Part shown: positions 1 through 5,229 of the stretch, one piece after another
How the letters are laid out: each line of letters begins with the position of its first letter
Position numbering within the stretch: position 1 is the stretch's first letter
Assembly (NCBI GenBank): GCA_002314055.1
Contig: DCBP01000056.1
Location: 1,797-7,025, forward strand
Source of the DNA: Prevotella sp. UBA1104
GTDB lineage: Bacteria > Bacteroidota > Bacteroidia > Bacteroidales > Bacteroidaceae
Direction of reading: 5' to 3'
DNA length: 5,229 bases
Position numbers and translations under genes: made by a program
Notes under the pieces: generated by a model
Told to the model about the DNA's origin: nothing
The model's input: the letters and a program-made list of their open reading frames with translations, nothing else
Database searches by the model: none

Positions 1-94
1 TCTTTATTTATTAATTAAAAACAGATATCTTTACTTATTAATTTAGTAATGCCAGTAATTTAGTATAACAATATGTAAGGTTATGGCAATTAAA
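1..94. other. AT-rich intergenic DNA, no gene seen
   Basis: This stretch lies downstream of the nqr operon and outside the 45-bp repeat. It is strongly AT-rich, with stops in all frames, and shows no start of an NqrF-like protein on the minus strand. I see no promoter of the TAnnTTTG type on either strand and no RNA gene. Confidence 0.6.
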
Positions 95-139
95 GGTAAC
101 TGCTCCGCCCCCGGAGGGGGAGGCGGGGGAGGGGAAGAT
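95..139 (-). repeat. 45-bp GC-rich repeat, left copy (inverted relative to right copy)
   Basis: Read on the minus strand, this matches 5099-5143 at 42 of 45 positions: 23 identical bases, a 5-base centre with three differences, then 17 identical bases. The centre is a hairpin, on the plus strand CCCCC (108-112), loop GGA, GGGGG (116-120). In the other copy the innermost C-G pair is replaced by T-A, so the stem is kept. The repeat starts 17 bases after the nqrE stop codon. It is far richer in GC than the surrounding intergenic DNA. It is probably a member of a dispersed intergenic repeat family, but two copies in one window cannot prove that. Confidence 0.85.
105..126 (-). terminator. Possible 3' hairpin of the nqr transcript
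   Basis: On the minus strand downstream of nqrE, a strong GC hairpin forms inside the 45-bp repeat: a 5-bp C/G stem with a 3-base loop, which could be extended by CCG/CGG pairing across a bulge. Its place just after the last gene fits a terminator or an RNA-stabilising 3' end. No run of T follows it (the next bases on that strand read AGCAGTTACC), so it is not a standard intrinsic terminator. The same hairpin also lies far upstream of the operon, which argues that it belongs to the repeat rather than specifically to nqr. Confidence 0.3.
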
Positions 140-155
140 TATAAAAATTAAATAT

Positions 156-782
156 TTATAATTTCAACCCCGAGAAACACATCATGGCGATAGCCATCAG
201 TCCGACGACGATAAACGAGATGCCGAGTCCCTGCAGGGGCTTCGGCACGTCGCTGTATTTCATCTTCTCGCGAATGGCACCCATCGCCACAATGGCAAGC
301 GTCCAGCCCAGTCCCGAACCGAGGGCATAGACGAAGGCGTCGGCCACGCTGCCCAGATACTGAGTGTTCGAGGGGTCAAGGTTGATGCGCTGCTGCATGA
401 AGAGCGAGGCACCCATGATGGCACAGTTTACGGCAATGAGCGGAAGGAAGATTCCCAAAGCCCCGTATAGAGCCGGCGAGAACCGCTCCACTACCATTTC
501 CACGAGCTGCACTATGCCGGCAATGACGGCGATGAAGAGGATGAACGAGAGATAGCTCAGGTCAACGCCCTTCACTATGCAGTCGGCTCCCAAGACGCGG
601 GTCTGCAGGAGATAGTTTGCCGGCACCGTAACACAGAGCACGAAGGTTACGGCGATGCCCAGACCGAGCGAAGTCTTCACATTCTTCGACACGGCAAGGA
701 AGGAGCACATGCCGAGGAAGAAGGCGAAAATCATGTTGTCCACAAAGATGGATCTGAAGAAAAGATTTATCAAGTGTTCCAT
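156..782 (-). CDS. nqrE: Na+-translocating NADH:quinone reductase subunit E
   Basis: NqrE is a small integral membrane subunit of Na+-NQR. With NqrD it forms a pseudo-symmetric pair, of inverted topology, that holds an iron-sulfur centre within the membrane and passes electrons across it. The 208-residue product is of normal length and has about six hydrophobic segments. Cys26 (in GMCSFLAV) and Cys120 (in AVNCAIMG) match the cluster ligands known in the Vibrio enzyme. The GSGLGWTLAIV stretch followed by GAIREKM near residues 155-174 is typical of the NqrD/NqrE/RnfA/RnfE family. RnfA is the nearest alternative, but linkage to nqrA-D settles the call. Its ATG overlaps the nqrD stop by one base (TAATG), and an AAGGAGG ribosome site at 790-796, inside the last codons of nqrD, supports this start. 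It is the last gene of the operon in this window. Confidence 0.97.
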   Translation of the reverse strand: MEHLINLFFRSIFVDNMIFAFFLGMCSFLAVSKNVKTSLGLGIAVTFVLCVTVPANYLLQTRVLGADCIVKGVDLSYLSFILFIAVIAGIVQLVEMVVERFSPALYGALGIFLPLIAVNCAIMGASLFMQQRINLDPSNTQYLGSVADAFVYALGSGLGWTLAIVAMGAIREKMKYSDVPKPLQGLGISFIVVGLMAIAMMCFSGLKL

Positions 783-1399
783 TATTTCTCCTCCTTATAA
801 AAATATGCACGATGTATCCATATCACCACACCGATGAGAATCAGTGCCATGGCGGGCATTGTCATCATGCCGTTGTTCATATATCCGAAATCGTATGCGC
901 CCTGCGGTATTATCTTGAAACCGAGCAGGGAGCCTCTGCCGAGCAGTTCGCGCACGGCTCCTACTACTACAAGGATTATGCCGTAGCCCAGTCCGTTAGC
1001 GAATCCGTCGACAAACGACGGCCACGGCTTGTTCTGCATGGCGAATGCTTCGAGGCGCCCCATGAGGATGCAGTTGGTAATGATGAGGCCCACGTAGACC
1101 GAGAGTGCCACACTGACGTCGTAGACGTATGCTTTGAGCAACTGACTGACGATGGTTACGAGAGCTGCCACGACCACGAGCTGCACCACGATGCGGATGC
1201 GCATTGGTATCGTCTTGCGGATGAGCGAGATGATGAGGTTGCTGAATGCCGTGATTACGGTAACCGCCATTCCCATCACGAGGGCAGGCTTGAGCTGCGA
1301 CGTAACGGCGAGTGCGGAGCAGATGCCGAGCACTTGCACGAGCACGGGGTTCATGAAGTTTAGCGGTGCCTTGAAAACTTCCTTTATATTACTTTTCAT
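782..1399 (-). CDS. nqrD: Na+-translocating NADH:quinone reductase subunit D
   Basis: NqrD is the membrane partner of NqrE in Na+-NQR and helps bind the intramembrane iron-sulfur cluster. The 205-residue product has about six hydrophobic segments. Cys27 (in LGICSALAV) and Cys110 (in IITNCILMG) correspond to the conserved cluster cysteines. The stretch at about 114-126, containing GRLEAFAMQNKP, and the following FANGLGYGIIL and GAVRELLG motifs, are family hallmarks shared with RnfE, the nearest alternative. The C-terminus is short and charged (KEEK), and its codons double as the ribosome site of nqrE. The start lies 7 bases after the nqrC stop codon. No clear Shine-Dalgarno sequence is seen, which is usual in Bacteroidota. 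I see nothing broken or missing. Confidence 0.97.
   Translation of the reverse strand: MKSNIKEVFKAPLNFMNPVLVQVLGICSALAVTSQLKPALVMGMAVTVITAFSNLIISLIRKTIPMRIRIVVQLVVVAALVTIVSQLLKAYVYDVSVALSVYVGLIITNCILMGRLEAFAMQNKPWPSFVDGFANGLGYGIILVVVGAVRELLGRGSLLGFKIIPQGAYDFGYMNNGMMTMPAMALILIGVVIWIHRAYFYKEEK
790..796 (-). promoter_or_regulatory. Strong Shine-Dalgarno site for nqrE
   Basis: The minus strand reads AAGGAGG here, 7 bases before the nqrE ATG and entirely inside the Lys-Glu-Glu codons ending nqrD. It supports the chosen nqrE start and translation coupled to nqrD through the TAATG overlap. The other nqr genes in the window have no comparable site. Confidence 0.75.
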
Positions 1400-1406
1400 G
1401 ATGCGT

Positions 1407-2114
1407 TTACTTCTTTAAATAGTTCTTGTATTTTGCGAAGCCTTCCTGGAGCATGTTGCTCACGCCGACCGACGTAAGAGTGGCTCCGGTAACGGCGTCC
1501 ACCTCGCAGCTGCGGTCTTTCACCTCGCTCGCCTTCAGCACTTTCAGCACGGGCTTGCCGTCGGCTCCATAAATCGTCTTGCCCTTGAAAAGGCTCTGCC
1601 ACTGGCGCGAATCCTTTATTTCGGCACCCAGTCCGGCTGTTTCGCCCTCATGGTTGAAATAAGCTCCGAACACGGTGTTGCCGTCGTCGTTCACGGCGAT
1701 GTAGCCCCAGATGGGTCCCCAGAGTCCCATGCCGTAGACGGGCACCACGTATTTCCGCTTGCCGTCGACAGTGCAGTCGAAGATGGCGAGCTTACCTTTT
1801 TTATAGTCGGCACTGTTGAGCAGGAAGCCAGTTTTCTCGCCCCCCTTCTCTCCCTTTGCCACGATGTTGCCGCCGGCATCGATAATGGCGTCGGCATCCA
1901 CCACCTCGGCATATTTCTTTGCACTCTGCTCGTCGGAGAGGTCGCGGATGTTGAGGGCAGCAAGGATTTGCTTCTTCTTGTCGAGAGCTACGTTCACGTC
2001 CTGCTGCGGCTTGAGCGCACTACTTACGAAAGCGAGCAGAAATGCCACGACAATAACCATTATGCAACTGTATGCTATAATGTATGAATTAGAGTTTGTA
2101 TTCAGTTTAGCCAT
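1407..2114 (-). CDS. nqrC: Na+-translocating NADH:quinone reductase subunit C (FMN-binding)
   Basis: NqrC carries a covalently bound FMN on the outer face of the membrane and relays electrons from the NqrD/NqrE centre to NqrB. The 235-residue product has one N-terminal membrane segment (about 11-33) followed by a soluble FMN-binding domain. The flavinylation motif is DAVTGAT at 206-212, followed by LTS, so Thr212 is the predicted FMN ester site. ApbE-type flavin transferase, which attaches the FMN, is not encoded here. Other conserved blocks are GLWGPIWGYIAV (130-141) and HEGETAGLGAEI (155-166). RnfG is the related alternative, but the operon context and these blocks favour NqrC. The ATG overlaps the end of nqrB by 8 bases (ATGGCTAA), suggesting coupled translation. 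Length and motifs look intact. Confidence 0.97.
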   Translation of the reverse strand: MAKLNTNSNSYIIAYSCIMVIVVAFLLAFVSSALKPQQDVNVALDKKKQILAALNIRDLSDEQSAKKYAEVVDADAIIDAGGNIVAKGEKGGEKTGFLLNSADYKKGKLAIFDCTVDGKRKYVVPVYGMGLWGPIWGYIAVNDDGNTVFGAYFNHEGETAGLGAEIKDSRQWQSLFKGKTIYGADGKPVLKVLKASEVKDRSCEVDAVTGATLTSVGVSNMLQEGFAKYKNYLKK

Positions 2115-3264
2115 TGTTCTTCATTCTTTTTAGTCGCTTGTTAATGTTTCTCTCCACCACGAAATAGTCTATCGTCGGTGCCATCATATTGCCGAAGAGG
2201 ATGGCGAGCATCATGCCCTCAGGGAATCCGGGGTTCATAACGCGGATTATTATCGCCAGGGCTCCGATGATGAAGCCGTAGATCCATTTTCCGGTTTCGG
2301 TGCGTGCCGATGTTACTGGGTCGGTTGCCATGAACACGGCACCGAAGCAGAATCCTCCGATTACGATGTGCTGGTACCACTCTACTGGCGACTGCCCCGT
2401 GAGCTGGAACACTACAGCCATGATGCCTCCGCCGAGGAACACGCTGAGCATGGTTTTCCATGAGGCAATGCCCGTCCAGAGCAATATTATGGCTCCGATG
2501 GCGATGGCTATGACGCTTGTCTCACCGATGCTTCCGGGGATGAGACCGATGATGCTGTCGAGAAGCGATGCCGACGGGACAGTGCCCTGTGCGAGCTGTC
2601 CGAGCGGCGTGGCACAGGTGTAGGCGTCGGGCAGCGAGTTGCCCAGTCCGCAGATGCTGTCGGTTGCCACCCACACGGCGTCGCCGCTCATCTTCGACGG
2701 GTATGAGAAGAAGAGGAAGGCACGGGCAAGCAGTGCTACGTTGAAGATGTTCATTCCCGTTCCGCCGAATATTTCCTTGCCGAAGACTACGGCGAAGGCT
2801 ACGGCGATGGCGATGCACCACAATGGGCAGCCCACGGGGAGAATCATCGGGATGATGATGCCGCTGACGAGGTAGCCCTCTTGTATTTCCTCGCCCTTCC
2901 ATTGTGCCCAGGCAAATTCAATGCCCAGTCCGACGATGTAGCTCACGAGGATTTTGGGCAGCACGGCAAGCAGTCCGTAGAGGAACATGCTGACGGGCGA
3001 AGCTTCTGTTCCTGCCGCTGCATAGTTCTGGTAGCCGATGTTGTACATGCCGAAGAGTAGTGCCGGCAGCAGGGCTATTACCACCATACTCATTATTCGC
3101 TTGGAGTCGATGGCATCGTGGATGTTCGCTCCCGAGTGCGACGTGGTGTTCGGCACGTAGAGGAACGTCTCGAAACCGTCGTACACGCTGCGCAGCGAGT
3201 GGAGCTTTCCTCCAGGCTCGAAGTTCGGCTTTATTTTGTCAAGATAGTTTCTTAATAATGACAT
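2107..3264 (-). CDS. nqrB: Na+-translocating NADH:quinone reductase subunit B (FMN-binding membrane subunit)
   Basis: NqrB is the largest membrane subunit of Na+-NQR. It contains covalent FMN, is the site associated with riboflavin and quinone, and is linked to Na+ transport. The 385-residue product has a soluble N-terminus (about 1-54), then roughly ten hydrophobic segments. Recognisable blocks are GGTGMNIFNVALLARAFLF (167-185), PGSIGETS (243-250), FMATDPVTSA (311-320) and NPGFPEGMMLAILF (344-357). The predicted FMN site is Thr219 in DAYTCATPL (213-221). The usual small residue, often Gly, two before the Thr is Cys here, but the key Asp, Ala and Thr are present. It is somewhat shorter than the roughly 415-residue Vibrio protein. 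RnfD is the paralogous alternative, excluded by the operon context. It follows nqrA by 18 bases and overlaps nqrC by 8. Confidence 0.97.
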   Translation of the reverse strand: MSLLRNYLDKIKPNFEPGGKLHSLRSVYDGFETFLYVPNTTSHSGANIHDAIDSKRIMSMVVIALLPALLFGMYNIGYQNYAAAGTEASPVSMFLYGLLAVLPKILVSYIVGLGIEFAWAQWKGEEIQEGYLVSGIIIPMILPVGCPLWCIAIAVAFAVVFGKEIFGGTGMNIFNVALLARAFLFFSYPSKMSGDAVWVATDSICGLGNSLPDAYTCATPLGQLAQGTVPSASLLDSIIGLIPGSIGETSVIAIAIGAIILLWTGIASWKTMLSVFLGGGIMAVVFQLTGQSPVEWYQHIVIGGFCFGAVFMATDPVTSARTETGKWIYGFIIGALAIIIRVMNPGFPEGMMLAILFGNMMAPTIDYFVVERNINKRLKRMKNNG

Positions 3265-3282
3265 AACGTGTTGAATTATAAG

Positions 3283-4647
3283 TTAGCTGTTTTCTTTTCT
3301 TAGTGTGTCGAGTCCCTGGCGCACGATGCGCTGCAGTTCGAGCTTCGAGGAGTCGACGAACTCGGCAAGGGCGAAGTCTTCGGGACTCACCTCGTATATT
3401 CCGAGCTGTTCCTGCTTGTCGATGTCGCCGGTGATGATTGCCTTTATCAGGTATTCGGCATATATGTCCATCGGCAACACCTTGTCGTATTCGCCGCTCA
3501 TTATCATGTGGCGCTCGCCGCCCTTTATGCGGGCATCGAGGCGGTATTCTTTCTTCTTGCCGAAGAGCCACGAGAAATAGCTGCGCGAGGTACTGAACTG
3601 TGCGAGTCGCGGCATTATCCATCCGGCAAACTCGTCTGCCTTGTCGCCCTCGGGGATTATTGTTATTTCGCTTGTGTGGGCACCGAGGAAGCGGGTGAAC
3701 GACTTTGTGTCGGCTGCCGCCATGTCTACGGGTTTGCCTGTAAGCGGATTGCCCATGATGATGCGCACGCCGGTTGCAGTGTCGTAAGCGCCCTCTGTCA
3801 GCTGGTCGATGTCCTGACCCACGAGCATCTCGGCATAATGCGGAGCTTTTACCTCGGAGCCGCCAAGTGCCACAAGGCGACGAAGGTCTACCCTACCCGT
3901 ATTGAAGAGTCTGCCGAAGAAGATAACTGCCGTAGGGTCTACGGTCCACACCACTTCGCCCTTGTTTACGGGCGAGATGTGGTTCACCTGTACTCCGACA
4001 TTGCCTGCCGGACATTTGCCACTGAAGATGACGGTCTCTACATCTTCAGCGCTGATTTTCTGGTTCTTCCCCACCCCAAGATAGGTCTTTGCCATCTTGC
4101 TCAGGGCGGTGAGTCCCGTCTGGAAATCCTGCTCCTGTCCTTGCAGCTCATAACTGAAGTCGCCGGCAAGCGGCATGTCGCGCAGGGCGGAAACAAAAAT
4201 TGCCTTAGGCTCTGCTGACGGGTTTGTCGACACGGCATAAGGCAACTGATTGATATATCCGAAGAGGCCTGCCTCGAGCAGGGCTGTCTTTACTTGCGCG
4301 CCCGTTAGCGAATCGACACTCTTCACCCCGAAATCTGCATACTCTTGCTCATTGTCAGCCTCCACGCGGATGCTCAGGAGCTTGCGCCTGTCGCCGCGCT
4401 CCACGAGTACAACCTTGCCGCTGACGGGCGAAGCGAACTTCACCTCGGGATAGTCTTTGTTCACAAACAAAGCATCGCCTGCCTTGACAGAGTCTCCCTC
4501 TTTCACCACGGCTTTCGGCTTTACGCCCTCAAAGCCTGACGGCGACAAGGCATAAACCCTGCTTGGCTTAACGGCTATTGTTTTCTTCTCCGCCTTGCCT
4601 GCAAGATTGATGTCAAGTCCACGGTGTAATTTTATTACCCTTGTCAT
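3283..4647 (-). CDS. nqrA: Na+-translocating NADH:quinone reductase subunit A
   Basis: NqrA is the large, mostly soluble subunit of Na+-NQR, on the cytoplasmic side. It docks on NqrB and has been linked to quinone binding. The product has 454 residues, close to the Vibrio length of about 446, with no membrane segment. The start GLDINLAGKAEK (10-21) is the typical NqrA N-terminus. Residues 48-80 form a lipoyl-like barrel segment (KEGDSVKAGDALF, then ASPVSGKVV). The central block holds GNVGVQVNHISPVNKGEVVW (215-234) and FFGRLFNTGRVDLRRLVALGG (243-263), with the family pattern shared with RnfC. The C-terminal part (387-454) keeps the EYDKVLPMDIYAEYLIKAI stretch. No CxxCxxC ferredoxin motif is present, which separates it from RnfC. 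It is the first gene of the operon, preceded by an AT-rich leader without a Shine-Dalgarno site. Confidence 0.97.
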   Translation of the reverse strand: MTRVIKLHRGLDINLAGKAEKKTIAVKPSRVYALSPSGFEGVKPKAVVKEGDSVKAGDALFVNKDYPEVKFASPVSGKVVLVERGDRRKLLSIRVEADNEQEYADFGVKSVDSLTGAQVKTALLEAGLFGYINQLPYAVSTNPSAEPKAIFVSALRDMPLAGDFSYELQGQEQDFQTGLTALSKMAKTYLGVGKNQKISAEDVETVIFSGKCPAGNVGVQVNHISPVNKGEVVWTVDPTAVIFFGRLFNTGRVDLRRLVALGGSEVKAPHYAEMLVGQDIDQLTEGAYDTATGVRIIMGNPLTGKPVDMAAADTKSFTRFLGAHTSEITIIPEGDKADEFAGWIMPRLAQFSTSRSYFSWLFGKKKEYRLDARIKGGERHMIMSGEYDKVLPMDIYAEYLIKAIITGDIDKQEQLGIYEVSPEDFALAEFVDSSKLELQRIVRQGLDTLRKENS

Positions 4648-4705
4648 AAAAAATTAAATTAAAAATTACTTGCTAAGAACATTAATACCTTTATCAAAAC
4701 TTTTG

Positions 4706-4737
4706 CAAATCTACAAAAAATAAGTTTATCTTAACAA
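4706..4737 (-). promoter_or_regulatory. Probable promoter of the nqr operon
   Basis: On the minus strand, TTG (4735-4737) is followed after 21 bases by TAGATTTG (4706-4713). The second matches the Bacteroidota -7 consensus TAnnTTTG exactly, and the TTG fits the -33 element. The predicted RNA start, a few bases past 4706, would leave a leader of about 50-55 bases before the nqrA ATG at 4647. This is the best match to the consensus I found upstream of the operon. The role is inferred from motif and position only. Confidence 0.65.
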
Positions 4738-4840
4738 GTTTTCGTTTTATTATTGTGATTTTTGACACAAGATTTTAATTTTTGATAACCGCAGCTTACA
4801 AAATGAATTAGGAAAATGTCGTGATGTACAGGTTAAAAAT

Positions 4841-4871
4841 GTTTCATTGTTTCATTGTTTCATGTTTCATT
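4841..4871. repeat. Short tandem repeat, GTTTCATT x4
   Basis: Four consecutive units of GTTTCATT occur at 4841-4848, 4849-4856, 4857-4863 (one T missing) and 4864-4871. The run is AT-rich, does not code for protein, and lies about 100 bases upstream of the predicted nqr promoter. It is a simple repeat prone to slippage; no function is apparent. Confidence 0.85.
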
Positions 4872-4886
4872 AAGCAGCTTTACATT

Positions 4887-5006
4887 AATTAGGAATGAGG
4901 AATTTCTCTGAATTAGGAATTTCTCTGAATTAGGAATTTCTCTGAATTAGGAATGAGGAATTAGGAATGAGGAATGAGAAATTTCTCTGAATGAGAAATT
5001 AGGAAT
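4887..5006. repeat. Modular tandem array of TAGGAAT/GAGGAAT and TTCTCTGAAT units
   Basis: The stretch can be read almost without leftover bases as two interchangeable modules: a 7-base unit (TAGGAAT, GAGGAAT or GAGAAAT) and a 10-base unit (TTCTCTGAAT). One order gives a 17-base tandem repeat, GAATTAGGAATTTCTCT, complete at 4910-4926 and 4927-4943. Another gives alternating TAGGAAT and GAGGAAT at about 4948-4975. A perfect 12-base palindrome, GAGAAATTTCTC, occurs at 4976-4987. The unit lengths are not multiples of three and stops are frequent, so this is not coding. Spacing is too short and lacks unique spacers, so it is not CRISPR. Confidence 0.85.
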
Positions 5007-5077
5007 AAAAAGAATGAGAGCTACCTTGTCTGATACCGACAACAGTAGCCCCCATTCCTAATTCCTAATTCCTAATT
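4945..5077. repeat. Inverted repeat: array arm versus three ATTCCTA units
   Basis: The 24 bases at 4945-4968 are the reverse complement of 5054-5077 with a single mismatch, leaving 85 bases between the arms. The right arm is three head-to-tail ATTCCTA units. Because the left arm is itself repetitive, other pairing registers are possible, for example 4997-5006 against any right-arm unit. A transcript from either strand could fold into a long stem enclosing the compound hairpin at 5012-5057. Confidence 0.8.
5012..5057. repeat. Compound hairpin with 5-bp arm pairs around a 7-base loop
   Basis: Nested inverted arms are visible: GAATG (5012-5016) with CATTC (5053-5057), GCTAC (5020-5024) with GTAGC (5045-5049), and TTGTC (5026-5030) with GACAA (5038-5042), around the loop TGATACC. 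Small internal loops separate the arms. It is the only non-repetitive, moderately GC-rich piece within the TAGGAAT arrays, so it may be the core of a small repeated element. A structured RNA or a recombinase site are both possible; neither is shown. Confidence 0.6.
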
Positions 5078-5098
5078 TTACTAAACTTTCGAATTTAT

Positions 5099-5143
5099 AT
5101 CTTCCCCTCCCCCGCCTCCCCTTTCAGGGGCGGAGCAGTTACC
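5099..5143 (+). repeat. 45-bp GC-rich repeat, right copy
   Basis: This is the second copy of the repeat at 95-139, in opposite orientation, so the two point at each other across the nqr operon. Its hairpin is CCCCT (5118-5122), loop TTC, AGGGG (5126-5130). The outer parts are identical to the left copy over 23 and 17 bases, and the boundaries are sharp: flanking sequence beyond them does not match. No gene reads into it from the left on the plus strand, so it is not placed as a gene terminator here. Confidence 0.85.
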
Positions 5144-5195
5144 CAATAACATATATGTAGTTAGATTTTTTTAGCTACAAAATGTGGAACAGATT

Positions 5196-5229
5196 ATATG
5201 TCAACTGCAAATAATATGTCAGCTACAAA
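5196..5229. repeat. Short direct repeat, two 16-base copies
   Basis: ATATGTCAACTGCAAA (5196-5211) and ATATGTCAGCTACAAA (5214-5229) match at 14 of 16 positions and start 18 bases apart. AGCTACAAA also occurs at 5173-5181. The window ends at the second copy, so further units may follow. The rest of 5144-5195 is AT-rich and shows no gene. Confidence 0.55.

Larger units (their letters stand above)
4741..5098. other. Gene-free, repeat-rich region upstream of nqrA
   Basis: This 358-base stretch lies between the nqr promoter and the right 45-bp repeat. It is AT-rich and holds no credible gene; the longest plus-strand candidate noticed is 22 codons (4824-4892), which simply crosses repeats. It contains a GTTTCATT run, a modular TAGGAAT array, a compound hairpin and inverted ATTCCTA units, described separately. 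A lone degenerate AATTAGGAA at 4806-4814 may be an outlying unit of the array. Confidence 0.8.

Noticed and set aside
812..1363. Long plus-strand open frame (183 codons) opposite nqrD
   Set aside because: It is antisense to a clear nqrD, is unusually rich in His, Asp and Glu as expected from a shadow of a hydrophobic gene, and resembles no known family.
1650..2087. Plus-strand open frame (145 codons) opposite nqrC
   Set aside because: It is antisense to nqrC, with composition typical of a shadow frame and no motif.
3508..4218. Plus-strand open frame (236 codons) opposite nqrA
   Set aside because: It lies wholly within well-conserved nqrA on the other strand and has no recognisable domain or start signal; it is a shadow frame of a GC-richer gene.
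156..4647. Rnf complex instead of Na+-NQR
   Set aside because: The first gene lacks the CxxCxxC clusters of RnfC, no RnfB is present, and the gene order A-B-C-D-E with an NqrA-type N-terminus is that of nqr.
4824..4892. Small 22-codon open frame on the plus strand
   Set aside because: It runs through the GTTTCATT tandem repeat, lacks a ribosome site and shows no protein-like pattern.
4887..5077. CRISPR array
   Set aside because: Units are 7, 10 or 17 bases and abut each other, with no unique spacers of regular length and no cas genes nearby.
95..5143. Composite transposon carrying nqr between inverted repeats
   Set aside because: No transposase lies between the repeats, no target duplication is visible outside them, and nqr is a core housekeeping operon; a dispersed intergenic repeat is simpler.

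Overview
The window carries five consecutive genes of a sodium-pumping NADH:quinone reductase (Na+-NQR), all on the minus strand and in the canonical order nqrA-nqrB-nqrC-nqrD-nqrE, running from about 4647 down to 156. The proteins are full length and keep the signatures expected of a working enzyme: covalent FMN attachment motifs in NqrB and NqrC, and the four cysteines of NqrD and NqrE that hold the membrane iron-sulfur cluster. The sixth subunit, NqrF, which takes electrons from NADH, does not begin in the 155 bases left after nqrE. It must lie further downstream or elsewhere.

The organism looks like a member of the Bacteroidota, most likely Prevotella or a close relative. This is inferred from a promoter of the Bacteroidota type (TTG, then TAnnTTTG) ahead of nqrA, the near absence of Shine-Dalgarno sequences, very AT-rich intergenic DNA around GC-richer genes, and protein sequences that read as Bacteroidota-type NQR. 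The species cannot be fixed from the sequence.

Layout: 1-94 is AT-rich with no gene. 95-139 is a GC-rich 45-bp repeat with an internal hairpin. 156-4647 is the nqr operon, with an 8-base overlap (nqrB/nqrC), a 1-base overlap (nqrD/nqrE) and gaps of 18 and 7 bases elsewhere, so it is almost certainly one transcription unit. 4648-4740 holds the leader and probable promoter. 4741-5098 is a gene-free stretch full of short repeats: four GTTTCATT units, a modular array built from 7-base (TAGGAAT/GAGGAAT) and 10-base (TTCTCTGAAT) units, a two-part hairpin, and an inverted run of three ATTCCTA units. 5099-5143 is a second copy of the 45-bp repeat in opposite orientation, so the two copies bracket the operon. 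5144-5229 is AT-rich with a short direct repeat.

How the genes work together: NqrF (not seen) would oxidise NADH. Electrons then pass through the NqrD/NqrE iron-sulfur centre, the FMN of NqrC and the flavins of NqrB to quinone, with NqrA as the large cytoplasmic-side subunit, while Na+ is exported. The enzyme is well known; the less explained material is the repeat DNA around it.
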